From the NCBI GenBank assembly GCA_963691815.1, contig OY829657.1, positions 27,347,243 through 27,411,242 on the forward strand: a DNA stretch of 64,000 nucleotides, in the 5' to 3' direction. The stretch is from Echiichthys vipera. Its lineage: Eukaryota > Chordata > Actinopteri > Perciformes > Trachinidae. Below are positions 33,545 through 43,259 of the stretch, piece after piece. The notes below the pieces were generated by a model. It ran no database searches, was not told where the DNA came from, and worked only from the letters and a program-made list of their open reading frames with translations. The position numbers and the translations under genes were made by a program. Position 1 is the first letter of the stretch. Each line of letters starts with the position of its first letter.

Positions 33545-33850
33545 TGAGCGAGTTATTGGTTATTACTTATTGGAGTCTCGAGCTGGTTAACCAGGATAGC
33601 ACTGGATTTCACAAATTTCGAGTCGATAATGTTAGTGTCAGCCCCAGAGTAAATTAATGCTTGGAGGGAAAACTCTCTACCCTCACAACTCAACACTACG
33701 TCCAAGTTAATATGTTTACGGGGAATATCAGGGACAACCGAACGACTCACCAGAACCCTGTCTGCGACTGGTGAGTCTGTCAGTTTAACCGTATCAGAGA
33801 ATTGGCTAACTGATGATTGGGAGCTCCACAGTAAATACACAATCTACCCC
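33545..33850 (-). pseudogene. Gypsy aspartic protease
   Basis: The 95-residue frame contains HINLDVVLSCEGREFSLQALIYSGADTNIID. The catalytic motif of retrotransposon proteases is D-S/T-G-A; here it reads Y-S-G-A, so the active aspartate is lost. The protease normally processes the gag-pol product. A partial zinc knuckle (CxxC, with CVYLLW in this frame and CIYCGAP in the adjoining frame) lies at its upstream end near 33830, marking the gag-protease boundary. Confidence 0.75.
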
Positions 33851-34612
33851 TAAAGTGCCGCTGACGTTCAGCGGGAGGCAAACGGTTGTGACCTAGCTGC
33901 ATGGGTTCCTCCTGGTCTGGAGCGGGAGACAGGGGAACCTGGTTGCTAACAGGTACACAGGGAGTGAACTCAGGGAAACTAGTGAGAGGACCTGGCGTAA
34001 ATGGGGGAACTGACCGCCTCTCAAGGCGCCTCTCACGTAGACGGTTGTCTATCTTTATGGCAAGGCTAATAAGCTCCTGAAGGTTAGCAGTCTCAGATCT
34101 ACCTACTAAACTGTCCTTAATCTCCTCATTATAAGCCCCTTAAAGACTATACTCTGGAGAGCCCGATCATCCCATCCTAATTCTGCTGCTAAAGTGTGAA
34201 ACTCAACGGAGTAATCTGCAGCACAAGCGGAACCTGGCGTAGATCCAGCAACCGATTGCTGGAATCGCAATTAGAAACAGGATGATCGAAAACTGTTGGA
34301 AAGTAGCCTGCCGAGTCAGGGGATTATTCCAAAACGCAGCTCCCCAGGCTCGAGCCCTACCGGACAACAAGCCTTGGTGCACATAGGCTATCTTGGTGCT
34401 ATCATTAGCGTATGTGAGAGGCTGCTGACCGAAAAACAGAGAGCATTGAAACCTGCATTCACCCAGTTTACCACAATAACGCTCTGGTGCAGGAACATAG
34501 AGCTCACAGTAGTAGCGGGTGACTTAGCATTCACAGGAGCAGCAAGGAGAGGTCCTACCTGTCTTGCCTCCAAACGAGCTATATAGGCAGTCAGCTGACT
34601 GAGACTCTCCAT
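33851..34612 (-). pseudogene. Gypsy gag
   Basis: The start frame at 34388-34612 begins MESLSQLTAYIARLEARQVGP. Minus-strand translation across 34010-34110 gives LQELISLAIKIDNRLRERRLER, a stretch I know from sushi-like fish Gypsy gag proteins, and 33860-33900 gives RLPPAERQRHFRG before the zinc knuckle. Frameshifts near 34140 and 34280 break the protein. Gag would form the particle shell around the retrotransposon RNA. The assignment rests on order and these stretches. Confidence 0.65.
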
Positions 34613-34754
34613 GATTCCTTGCAGCGTCTGTGAATGCTTACCGAGCAGTACTCCCTGATACTGAACCCCAATAAGCTACGGAAAACCCTAAAGAGAAATA
34701 CCCCCAGGAGATCCCGAGAGGGGGGGGGGTGAGATCTCCAATCGGACAGACCTA

Positions 34755-35333
34755 ATGGTAATGACCCCCGCAAATGAACTGACGACAACTATGAACATCA
34801 CATGTTTCTGCGGCAAGCTGTACAAGAACCAGCGTGGCCTAAGAATCCATCAGGCCAGAATGAAATGTTTGGAGCAGGAGCGTGAGGAGCAACGCACAGG
34901 TCCTCGACCTGGTGAGACGCAGGAGGAGCCCGGCCAGGAGGCACCCCACAGAGCCCAGTCCCTCCACGCACCAGAGCCTCCCAATCCCAGCAGAGTAATT
35001 CCACAGCAGCGGATTAAGTGGCCCCCGGCTAGCAAACGCAGTGAGTGGTTGCAGTTTGACGAGGATGTGTCCAAAATCATCCAAGCCACCACCAAAGGAG
35101 ATGTTGATAGAAGATTAAAGGCAATGACCACCATTATCATGAGCTATGGCTCAGAAAGATTTAGTCTGATCGAGAAGGGTAACACCAAGAACCCCTACAC
35201 CATGAACCGCAGGGCCACCAAGATACACCAACTGCGGCAGAAGCTTCAAACCCTCAAGAAACAGTTCAAAACAGCTACTGATGAGGAGAAGCAACCGTTA
35301 GCAGAGCTGCATTACATCCTGCGGAAGAGATAG
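34755..35333 (+). pseudogene. R2-type LINE N-terminal zinc-finger ORF
   Basis: The 192-residue frame starts MVMTPANEL and has a CCHC-type finger C17-x-C19, H32, C38 (TCFCGKLYKNQRGLRIH), the DNA-binding finger expected at the N-terminus of this group. A proline/glutamate-rich linker follows, and from about residue 115 a conserved basic region (MNRRATKIHQLRQKLQTLKKQ). The frame ends at TAG (35331), where relatives continue into the RT. Whether the ATG at 34755 or 34761 is used cannot be told; no promoter is recognisable. The 3' continuation (35340-35530) shows RT finger residues (WRCAEGVWIPKE) in shifted frames. Confidence 0.7.
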
Positions 35334-35663
35334 TCTACAAGCGCTGTCCAGAGCTTCTAAGGCACCTGTGGAAGATCTTAAAGGTGATTTGGCGAAGGGG
35401 GAAAGTGGTGGACCAGTGGAGATGTGCAGAGGGAGTCTGGATCCCCAAGGAGGAGGACTCGTAGAACATCAACCAGTTCCGGACGATTTCACTATTAAGT
35501 GTGGAAGGGAAGGTGTTTTTCAGCATCGTCTCCCGGAGTCAAAAGCGTCTCCCGGAGTCAAAAGCATGGATCTACCAGCACTCCATCCTGCCCAGAGTCT
35601 TGTGGCCTCTCCTTGTCTACTCAGTCCCAATGACAACAGTGGAAACCCTCGAAAGGAAGATCA

Positions 35664-36989
35664 GTGGCTTTCTTCGGAAGTGGCTGGGCCTCCCCCGTAG
35701 TCTCACCAGCGCTGCTTTGTATGGGACGAGTAACACCCTGCAGCAAGGTGTCACGCACAAGAGAAGCCCTACAATACAGGGACTCCAGGGACCACAAGGT
35801 GTCATCAGCTGGGATTGAAGTGAGGACAGGAAGGAAATGGAAGGCAGGGAAGGCAGTGGAGGTGGCAGAGTCACGCCTAAGGCAGAAGGCCCTGGTGGGG
35901 GTTTTGGCAACAGGAAGAGCGGGCTTGGGCTACTTTCCAAAGACCCAGATCAGCAAGGCCTGGGGCAAGGAGCGACACCAACTACTCCAAGAAGAGATTC
36001 AAGCTGGTCTGGAAGAAGAGAGAGTGAGCAGGGCAGTGGGACTCCGGCAGCAGGGAGTGTGGACAAGGTGGGAGAGCATGTTGAAGCGCAAAGAAACCTG
36101 GTCGAACATCATGCAGGCAGACTTCCAGCGTGTCCGGTTCCTGGTGCAGGCAGTCTACGATGCCCTCTCAAGCCCAGCAAACCTCCACACCTGGGGGAAG
36201 AGTGAGACACCTTCTTGTCCCCTTTGCTCCAGAAGAGGCTCTCTAGAACATCTCCTTAGCTGCTGCCTAAGAGCCCTGGCTGATGGTCGCTATCGGTGGC
36301 GCCATGACCAGGTGCTCAAGGCAGTGGCTGAGAGTATAGCCTCAGCTATCAGCACCAGCAGACACCATCGAGCTCCTAAGACGGTCCCCTTCGTCAAGGC
36401 CGGAGAGAGACCACGCACCCGGCGTCAGGCAACAACAGGCCTCCTCCATACAGCCCCTGATTGGGTGCTGCAGGTTGACCTTGGGAAACAGCGGAGGTTC
36501 CCACAACACATTGCACCAACATCCCTCCGACCAGACATGATTATAACATCTGAGGTCTCAAGACAACTGATCATGCTGGAGCTAACCGTGCCCTGGGAAG
36601 AGCGGATTGAGGAAGCCAACGAAAAGAAGCGCGAGAAGTACCAGGAACTGGTGGAGGTGTGCAGAGGCAGGGCTGGAGGACAGTCTATGAGCCGGTTGAA
36701 GTTGGCTGCAGAGGCTTTGCAGGACGCTCGCTCTGTAGAGTATTTGGTCAACTGGGCATTACAGGGCCGGCCAAAAAGAGGGCCATTCAATCTGCTAGTG
36801 AAGCCGCAGAGAAAGCCACTAGGTGGCTGTGGATTAAAAGGGCTGATCCGTGGGCTGCTACTGGGACGCAGGCCGGGACTTGATCACCCCCGGCAGGGTC
36901 GCATGGGCGAGGGGGTCTGTTGCAAGACCCGAAACTCCTTAGGACCCCAGGTAACAACACTGATGATGCGTCCCAGTGCATCCATGTGA
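35664..36989 (+). pseudogene. R2-type LINE C-terminus: CCHC finger and restriction-like endonuclease
   Basis: A 441-residue uninterrupted frame. From about residue 55 it carries the conserved region after the RT (SAGIEVRTGRKWK). At 185-201 is a CCHC finger (CPLC...EHLLSCC). The endonuclease follows with RPD at 289-291, LELT with E306, and the KREKY motif around 321-326, the PD...E...K arrangement of R2-like enzymes. The first 40 residues are out of frame with the true RT thumb, so the ATG at 35664 is not the natural start. In relatives this domain cleaves the target for integration. The domain looks complete, but the RT that would use the nick is gone. Confidence 0.75.
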
Positions 36990-37069
36990 TGTTTCTTAAA
37001 GAGCCTGGGAGGTAACTGCATGACGAACGGAAAAACCCGGGGGATCGATTTCCAGGTCCGCGGGGTCCA

Positions 37070-37209
37070 TGTTATGACGTGAAAACCACAAACGAGTAAG
37101 GAATGCCAATCCAGGGGGAATAGTTTACCAAGGGAAGGATAACAACGGTCCGGCGCTGCATGCCTGTCAGCTCATGGGTATAAGTAGTCCACAGGTGATT
37201 AGTGTAACA
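37070..37209 (-). mobile_element. Candidate Gypsy 5' LTR remnant with primer-binding site
   Basis: The segment has inverted ends TGTTA...TAACA in TG...CA form. Just inside the element on the minus strand is tggaccccgcggacc, positioned like a tRNA primer-binding site beginning TGG. At 140 bp it is short for a Gypsy LTR, and no partner LTR was found, so this is tentative. Confidence 0.35.
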
Positions 37210-38265
37210 GGCTGCAGCTTGGGGGAAACACGCCTACCGGACCTAGATGACAAGACACAAGAGGGAGATAACAACATCCCCCTCTGCAGAAACATGTAGC
37301 TTGCATACAGACACACATGCTGCATACCCACAGAAAACTAAGAATCTCTTCTACATGCTCATATAAACCATTCCTATGGCCACCAAACACAGTTAAAACA
37401 CCGAGCAATCAAACAATGCAAGGCGAAGTCAGCAAGATTTCACTGCATCCACTCCATAGCAGAGTCTCCACACATTCTAACAATACTATTTATATCCCTC
37501 TATGACCAAGTTTCACTGATCCAGCAGCCAAATATGACAGAAAACAACAAGCGCATTTGAAAAACAAAACCAGAAATGCTGTCTTACCTTTGTAGTATCA
37601 CAGGGAAAAGTTTAATCCACAGAAATAAAAACTGCTGAAATGGAAGGACTACATCTCCCAGCATGCTTTGGAGGTCTCTCTGGCTTCTTTGACATGCTTA
37701 GCCCACTTTTCAAAGGCTCTGATTGGGTCAAAGCGCCTGTCTGTCACGTAGTGTCGCTCATCCTAATCACTTTGTGATACGCTAGTTGTGTGGTTTAACT
37801 GAAAACAATGCTCAGAACATGATTCTATTGGTTCTTACGATTCCATCGAGGTGTCACGCTTCAAGATTGACCAATGGGGACGGAAGATATTGTCGCACGC
37901 AAGGACAAAGGGGCTCTGTCGCGCTAAAAGGTTATGACGCACAGTGACACACTTGAGGCTAGCTTGACGCAAGAATATACGGACTGACACTAGCTGTTCT
38001 GCTGCTTTGTGTATTTTATCTTCCTGTGGCTGTGCAAGCCAAGGATTTCTGTATTGTAAATAGTTGTTTGCAGAATATCTTGTTGTGCACTTTGCTTGTG
38101 CTATTGCACTTTTTTGGGCACTTTGTTGTTGTTGCTGTTCCATCATTATTGTTATTATTTTTATTACTATGTCCCTACTATTATAACATTATTACAGTTA
38201 TTGATGTGTTATAGTAAATAAAGTACTCAGGAGACAAATGTAGTCCTTTTGTAGGGTTTCTGTGT
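37210..38265. other. No recognised gene
   Basis: Mixed sequence with short frames only. 38100-38220 is T-rich with simple runs (ttgttgttgttg, ttattattt). No family recognised. Confidence 0.45.
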
Positions 38266-38573
38266 GGTAAATGGACTTGTACTTATATAGCGCCTGTCTA
38301 GTCATCTGACTACTCAAGGCGCTTCACAGTGTCTGTCACATTCACCCATTCACACAGACATTCACACTGATGGCAGTGGACATCTACATACCATCTAATC
38401 TGATCTAACCATTCACACCACATTTACACACCCATGCGCAGCACGGGGAGCAATTCGGGGTTCAGTGTCTTGCCCAAGGACACTTCGACATGTGGACCAG
38501 GGGGAGACGGGGATCGAACCACCAATCTCTCGAACAGAGGACGACCCACTCTGCCACCAAGCCACAGCCGCCC
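38266..38573 (-). mobile_element. tRNA-derived SINE, second copy
   Basis: Same SINE and orientation as 30033-30341, with the B-box ggttcgatccccg complement at 38512-38524 and the same ctatataagtacaagtccat end. The flank is a GT-rich stretch, so no target duplication can be assigned. Confidence 0.85.
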
Positions 38574-39416
38574 ATGTGTGTGTGTGTCAACTTGGTACCT
38601 AAGAAATCTCAAATGGCGCTAATGTTGCCAAATTGTGCCAGATATTGCCAAATTATGCCAAACTTGAGGTGCAACCGGCACCCCAAAGATGATTGTTCAT
38701 TTCTGGATTTACTCGAACTTTCCGTTTGATTCTGAGAACTAGGCCCAAAGCCTGCTAAAAAAAAGGCAGCGTCTTCGCTGAGGCATGGTCACAAACAAAG
38801 GCCTCAGCGACCTTCCCCCACAACAGGTCACACCCAGGTGTGAATTATTCAAGGGACCCCCAAACTGTTCATTGGCTAACCTGACCTCTGGTGATGACAT
38901 CACCAGTGTCTATAAAAATGTAGGACACCACTTCCTCAACCTCTCTCTCCCAGATCTCTCTCCCGGATCCCTCTCTTCGAACCTACCAACTCAACTTGAC
39001 GCGCTCCTGCTGGATCCAGCGACCAGCTGCCCGCTGCTCCTAGGCCCTCAACCTGGCCTATGGCATAGGATCACCAGCAAAGGTTAACCAACTCAACTGA
39101 GCAGAACGAAGAGCGATCTGAGTCCCCTTTTTTTCCGCATAAGAGCAACAACCAAGACAAGAACCTTTCTGCAACCAGCTTCCTTTCTTCAACCAGCCAC
39201 TGGCATCAAGCAACACAACTTATCAGCCATCTCATGGACTGGTAACTAATCACCAACTGGGCATTACTACATATTATAAGACTGTATGAACGGCTAGATA
39301 GAACTGTAAGTTTGTCATAACCTGAATAAGAACTGAGATTTTCAGCCTGCTGGCCTGTGTGTAACTTAAATGTTCACACCTTCTCCGCAGGGGTCCAAGC
39401 CCCCACCTCTCATCTT

Positions 39417-39419
<3 letters not shown>

Positions 39420-39469
<50 letters not shown>
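39420..39469. repeat. CA microsatellite inside the LTR
   Basis: About 25 CA units. The other LTR copies have a shorter GT/GA-rich run at the same place (3695-3740 and 9908-9952). Confidence 0.95.
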
Positions 39470-39473
<4 letters not shown>

Positions 39474-39484
39474 TGTTAGCTTTA

Positions 39485-40087
39485 GAGCCTACTCACACTG
39501 TCCTCCCGGACCGCGACCCGGACTTTAGGGTACTTGTCCCCCCTCCCTCTCCCTCCCGCGCCCCAGCCCCGTTTGTACTCACACTTCCAGGGCCGGCCAA
39601 TGCTTCTTGCTGTCCATACGCCATCACGCCGTAACACGTCACACGCATTGATCGCGTGTGTGTGGCTTTGTTTACAAATCTTTCCATAGACCTCGGAGTT
39701 TTTGTGCGTCTTGTCGACTGTTTTTGAATATTTTCATCCGACCAAATCTGCAGTAAACACTCCACCTCCGCACCACACCCACGTGAACCTTTCACCGCCA
39801 TTGTTGTTGTTGTTAAATGTCCGCGCATGGTCCGTCCTTCTATTTACATGTCCGAACAGGCGGACATAACGCTACTGCCGTAGGGCTCGTGCTCGTACAC
39901 GTGCGCACGCTCGTGCTCGTACATGAGCAAACGGCTCCGCTAAAGCCCACCTCTTTCAAGCGGGCCGTGGACGGTCCGCTGGCCGCAGTTGTGGCCGGAG
40001 CAGGTGCACTCACACTGCTTAAAGGTACTAGGCTTTAGCTGAAAAACCGGTTTTGGCCGCGGCCAAAAGGACAGTGTGAGTAGGCTC
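39485..40087. mobile_element. 603-bp MITE, PIF/Harbinger-like, TTA target duplication
   Basis: Ends GAGCCTACTCACACTGTCCT and the exact inverted complement at 40068-40087. TTA flanks it at 39482-39484 and 40088-40090. The two other LTR copies hold the uninterrupted site (gctttagttagtt on the LTR sense strand), giving direct empty sites with a single TTA. It is GC-rich inside with no long coding frame. TTA duplication plus this TIR length fits PIF/Harbinger. Confidence 0.85.
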
Positions 40088-40611
40088 TTAGTTAGTTTAT
40101 TGTGTGTTTTGTTTGTGCGTTTATTAATTTGTTAATAAATGTTTGTGTTTACAATATGTCTGTTTATTAAATATTACACAAAGATGAATGAGCCAGCCTC
40201 TACTAAGAAAATAACTTTTAAATTCTTCAACTAATTAAACTATTACATTTATCGGTGTCCAACCCTTAATTAGTAGTTTAATATATTAAATGAGACTTTA
40301 ATATTAGTTGTCACTCCGTCTATGACGGTGGTGCCCCAAGGAACTCTGGTTTAACTAGAGTAATTTTTATTATTATCTTTGATAATTATTGGTGATAACT
40401 AATACTTCACTTGATTAGCGATAAGTTTATTGAGAATACACAATCTCATAATCTGAACGTGAGTCAAGGCCCTACATTTAATTGGTTCTACGTGTGAAGT
40501 TTTAATAAATTAAAGTTATTAATTTTAGTAATTTTTCTTTATTAATTTTCTTTTTCAAATATTTTATTTGATAGTTACACTTTTGATCCAATTAAACCTA
40601 AAGTACCTACA

Positions 40612-41190
40612 ACGCCTATATATTTCTTAACTAAAACCTCTATAATTTTTTCTCTGCTTTATTTCAGCACCATCAAACTTCTCACAGGTGATGTTTAGAT
40701 GTTGTTCCATGGCTTTATTGAGTTTTTTGGCTACTGTGGCATTATTTTCAAGGGGATATTTATATAAAATGACATTTTTTTTTAGGCGAGGGAAGAAATT
40801 CTTCCATTTATGCTGTGTTCCATCTGCATTTACGCTGACACAGTTGCATTAATAGTGCTGCTTAGACTTCTGATGGAATCTCACAAGTGTTACCTTTATT
40901 GTAATACCAAGATAATGCACATAAAGCTTGTAATTACAGAGATATAGCCTATTTATTCTGAGCATGTCATTTTCGAGCAGGAACCTCAAAAAGGGACTCA
41001 GGGAAGAACAGGTTAAGTACATTTATATTTGTGTTCATCTTTTACCTTTTTTAACTAGGCTGAATGTTTATGTCAAGCCTGTTGCCTTCACTCACATGGC
41101 AAGGTATACACTTCATTCATGAAACAACAGTATCAGATCTGTATCGTAGCTTCATCTCCAGCGGAGTCATCGCACAAGAGCACAGCTACG
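40612..41190. other. No recognised feature
   Basis: A/T-rich sequence without recognised repeats or coding signals. Confidence 0.45.
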
Positions 41191-42130
41191 GCTGCTGTGA
41201 CCCGACAGTCCCCACAATCATCCACGCTGCCTCATCTTATCCCCCCTACTGCCCTGGTAGTTGGTGATTCCATAATTAGAAAGATCGGCTTCGTCAATGC
41301 AGTCGCGTAGTGCTATCCTGGAGCCACGACCCCTGTTATCATTGAAAAGCTCCCTATTATCTTGGCCTACGACCATCAAAAAAATAATAGTCCATATCGG
41401 CACCAATGACACCACCCATCAGCAATCCAAGCTGAGGAAAGTCGACTTTATCAGCCTCTTTGACCTGCTCAAGAGGAGTGAAAAGTCTGTTTTTTCATTG
41501 GGGCAGGGAGTGGGACATTTTAGTAGGATCCTTAGTCTCCACATCTGGCTCCTGTCCAACTGTCATACTCAAGACATTGGTTTTATCAACAATTTTACCC
41601 TATTATGGGATGCTTCTTTATTTAGTAGCAACGGCATTCACCCATACAATGTGGGTAGTTGCACGCTCACGGGAACAATTCAGCATGCTGTGCTGCTTTC
41701 GTCACGTGACTGACTATTGGGGTCACACCATAGGTCACACATCCGCCCTCACTCTTCTTCCTTCTCTCTCCGGTGCACAAAGATCAGCCCTGTACCCTCT
41801 GCTGTCACTAATTTCCCCGTGTGGAGTGATAGTAGTACTGCCAACTATACTCCTGTCCAAACAGTCTTGGACCACCTCTCAGACCTGCTCAGTGCTTCCC
41901 TTGTAGACCATCTCCAGTTGCTACAATCCCTGTAATCTACAACACCAGACCCTACCGACCCAGAAGGTCTCAGGGGATAGCTAATACCTGCAATCTTCGT
42001 CACTTTAAGGGGGAAACTAATATTCTACACTCAAAATGTATTGTCACAAAAAATTGGCCTACTAAATGCACGGTCACTTTGCAACAAATCTTTCCTGATC
42101 GTCCTGTGGTTGAGTCTGAATTACAGAGAC
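41191..42130 (+). pseudogene. L2-like LINE: SGNH ORF1 end and start of ORF2
   Basis: The plus strand shows ALVVGDSIIRK (41250-41282, the GDS block with the nucleophile serine). IIVHIGTNDTTHQQSKLRK (41386-41440) is the G-x-N-D block, and IGFINNFTLLWDASLF...NGIHPYNVGS (41577-41660) is the last block with the catalytic histidine. All three SGNH blocks are there, but frameshifts lie near 41310 and 41500. From 42041 a new frame reads KIGLLNARSLCNKSFLI, the start of an APE-type endonuclease. It is cut at about 42130 by the oppositely oriented LINE fragment that follows. Confidence 0.7.
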
Positions 42131-42700
42131 GAGGTGACAGGCTCTCCAAGGGATGCATTGTATAATTTAATGTCCCCAGGCAGGAAAGATTTCCTGAAGC
42201 GCTCTGTGGTGCATCTGGGTGCGAGGAGTCTTCTGCTGAAGGTGCTCCTCTGCTGGGCCAGTGTGTCGTAGAGATGGTGTGAGGCGTTGTCCAGGATAGA
42301 CCGGAGCCTGGACAGCATCCTCCTCTCTGCCAAGGTCGTCACGGTGTCCACCTCCTCCCATCACTGGCCCTCCTGATGTTCAGTCTGTTGGTGTCTGCAA
42401 CCTTCAGCCCACTGCCCCAGCATGTGACAGCAAAGAAGATGCAGTGGCCACAACAGACTCACAAAAGACTCTCAAAACATCCTCAGCATTGTCCGGCAGA
42501 TGTTAAAGGACCTTAGCCTCCTCAGGAAGAAGAGTCGACTTTGGCCCTTTTTGTAGACGTTTTGAGTCCATTTCAACTTATTATTGAAGTACACCCCCGG
42601 TACTTATGCTCCTCTACAGTGTCCAGAGGGACCCCCTGGATGGAAAAAGGCGTCACATGGGTTTTACCCTCCTCAGATCGACTATGAGCTCCTTTGTTTT
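42121..42700 (-). pseudogene. LINE ORF2 C-terminal fragment, minus strand
   Basis: The 76-residue frame 42121-42351 reads AERRMLSRLRSILDN, LYDTLAQQRSTFSRRLL and KSFLPGDIKLYNASL, the conserved C-terminus of a fish LINE ORF2. Upstream on the minus strand, in several frames, are KTKELIVDLRRVKP (near 42690) and RLFFLRRL-like RT thumb residues (near 42530). Frameshifts and stops are frequent. It is probably the same family as the endonuclease fragment at 49990-50825. Confidence 0.65.
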
Positions 42701-43259
42701 AGTCAAATCATAACAAAAGTTATCTCAGGACACTTAACAAACAAGGTAAAGACCACACTCTATGATAAACATAGACCCAACATTTCCCCAATAGAGTCAG
42801 TGGCAACGAAAACCTTCCCTATTACAGGCAGGAACGTCAGACAAACCCAGTTCTGTGGAGGACGGCCATCTGTCTTGACCGGTTGGGGAGGAAGAAAAGG
42901 AGAGAGAAAGAGATAAAAGACGGACAGATGGACAGAGAAAGACAAAGACAGACACAAAGACAGAGACAGACACACTTCCAGTAACTATAATAATATCTAT
43001 AGTAATGTGAATGTGACTTATATGTTATGGAAGTTAATACAGCAGAATAGTAGAAACAAGCACAGCTAAGGTTATAGATTATAATAGTAGCAGGAAGCGT
43101 CATGCAGGACCACGGCAGCAGGCACCACCACGATCAGCAGAGACATGCGAGACGACTAAGCACAAACAACTCCGGGGAAGAAGTTGAATTAGTGACATGC
43201 ATTGATGAGACATGAATGATACAGACAGAGAGGAGAGAAGCTCAGAGTATCTGGAAATG

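Larger units (their letters stand above)
34755..37025 (+). mobile_element. R2/NeSL-type LINE with restriction-like endonuclease, RT core deleted
   Basis: A plus-strand non-LTR element sits inside the Gypsy leader. It has an N-terminal zinc-finger ORF and a C-terminal CCHC plus PD-(D/E)xK-like endonuclease, the layout of R2-superclade LINEs. The RT palm is deleted between about 35520 and 35560. A ggtaa at 34757-34761 and again at 37011-37015 may be a 5-bp target duplication. The 3' end was placed only approximately. Confidence 0.75.
30542..37209 (-). mobile_element. Ty3/Gypsy LTR retrotransposon, dead, with later insertions
   Basis: On the minus strand the order is candidate LTR (37070-37209), leader, gag, protease, RT-RNase H, integrase: the Gypsy order. 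The leader is split by an R2-type LINE (34755-37025). The protease/RT boundary is split by a short LINE-Y-like 3' end (33077-33540). No 3' LTR was found, so the element is incomplete. Confidence 0.8.
38665..40611 (+). mobile_element. Solo LTR-like element carrying a MITE
   Basis: A plus-strand copy of the LTR at 3149-4466: gaggtgcaaccgg start, TATA-like ctataaaaat (38909-38918), CA microsatellite (39420-39469), gttaataaatgtttgtgttt polyadenylation region (40130-40149), then accgtc/tatgacggtggtgcccc and the acctaca end. Without the 606-bp MITE insertion it is about 1,340 bp. Flanking four-base duplications do not match, unlike the copy at 3149. Confidence 0.7.

Noticed and set aside
39817..40038. 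73-residue frame inside the MITE
   Set aside because: No recognised domain; it is confined to a nonautonomous element with GC-rich filler.
41191..41713. Possible bacterial-type esterase gene
   Set aside because: The SGNH blocks belong to the ORF1 of L2-like LINEs; an endonuclease start follows directly and the frame is broken.
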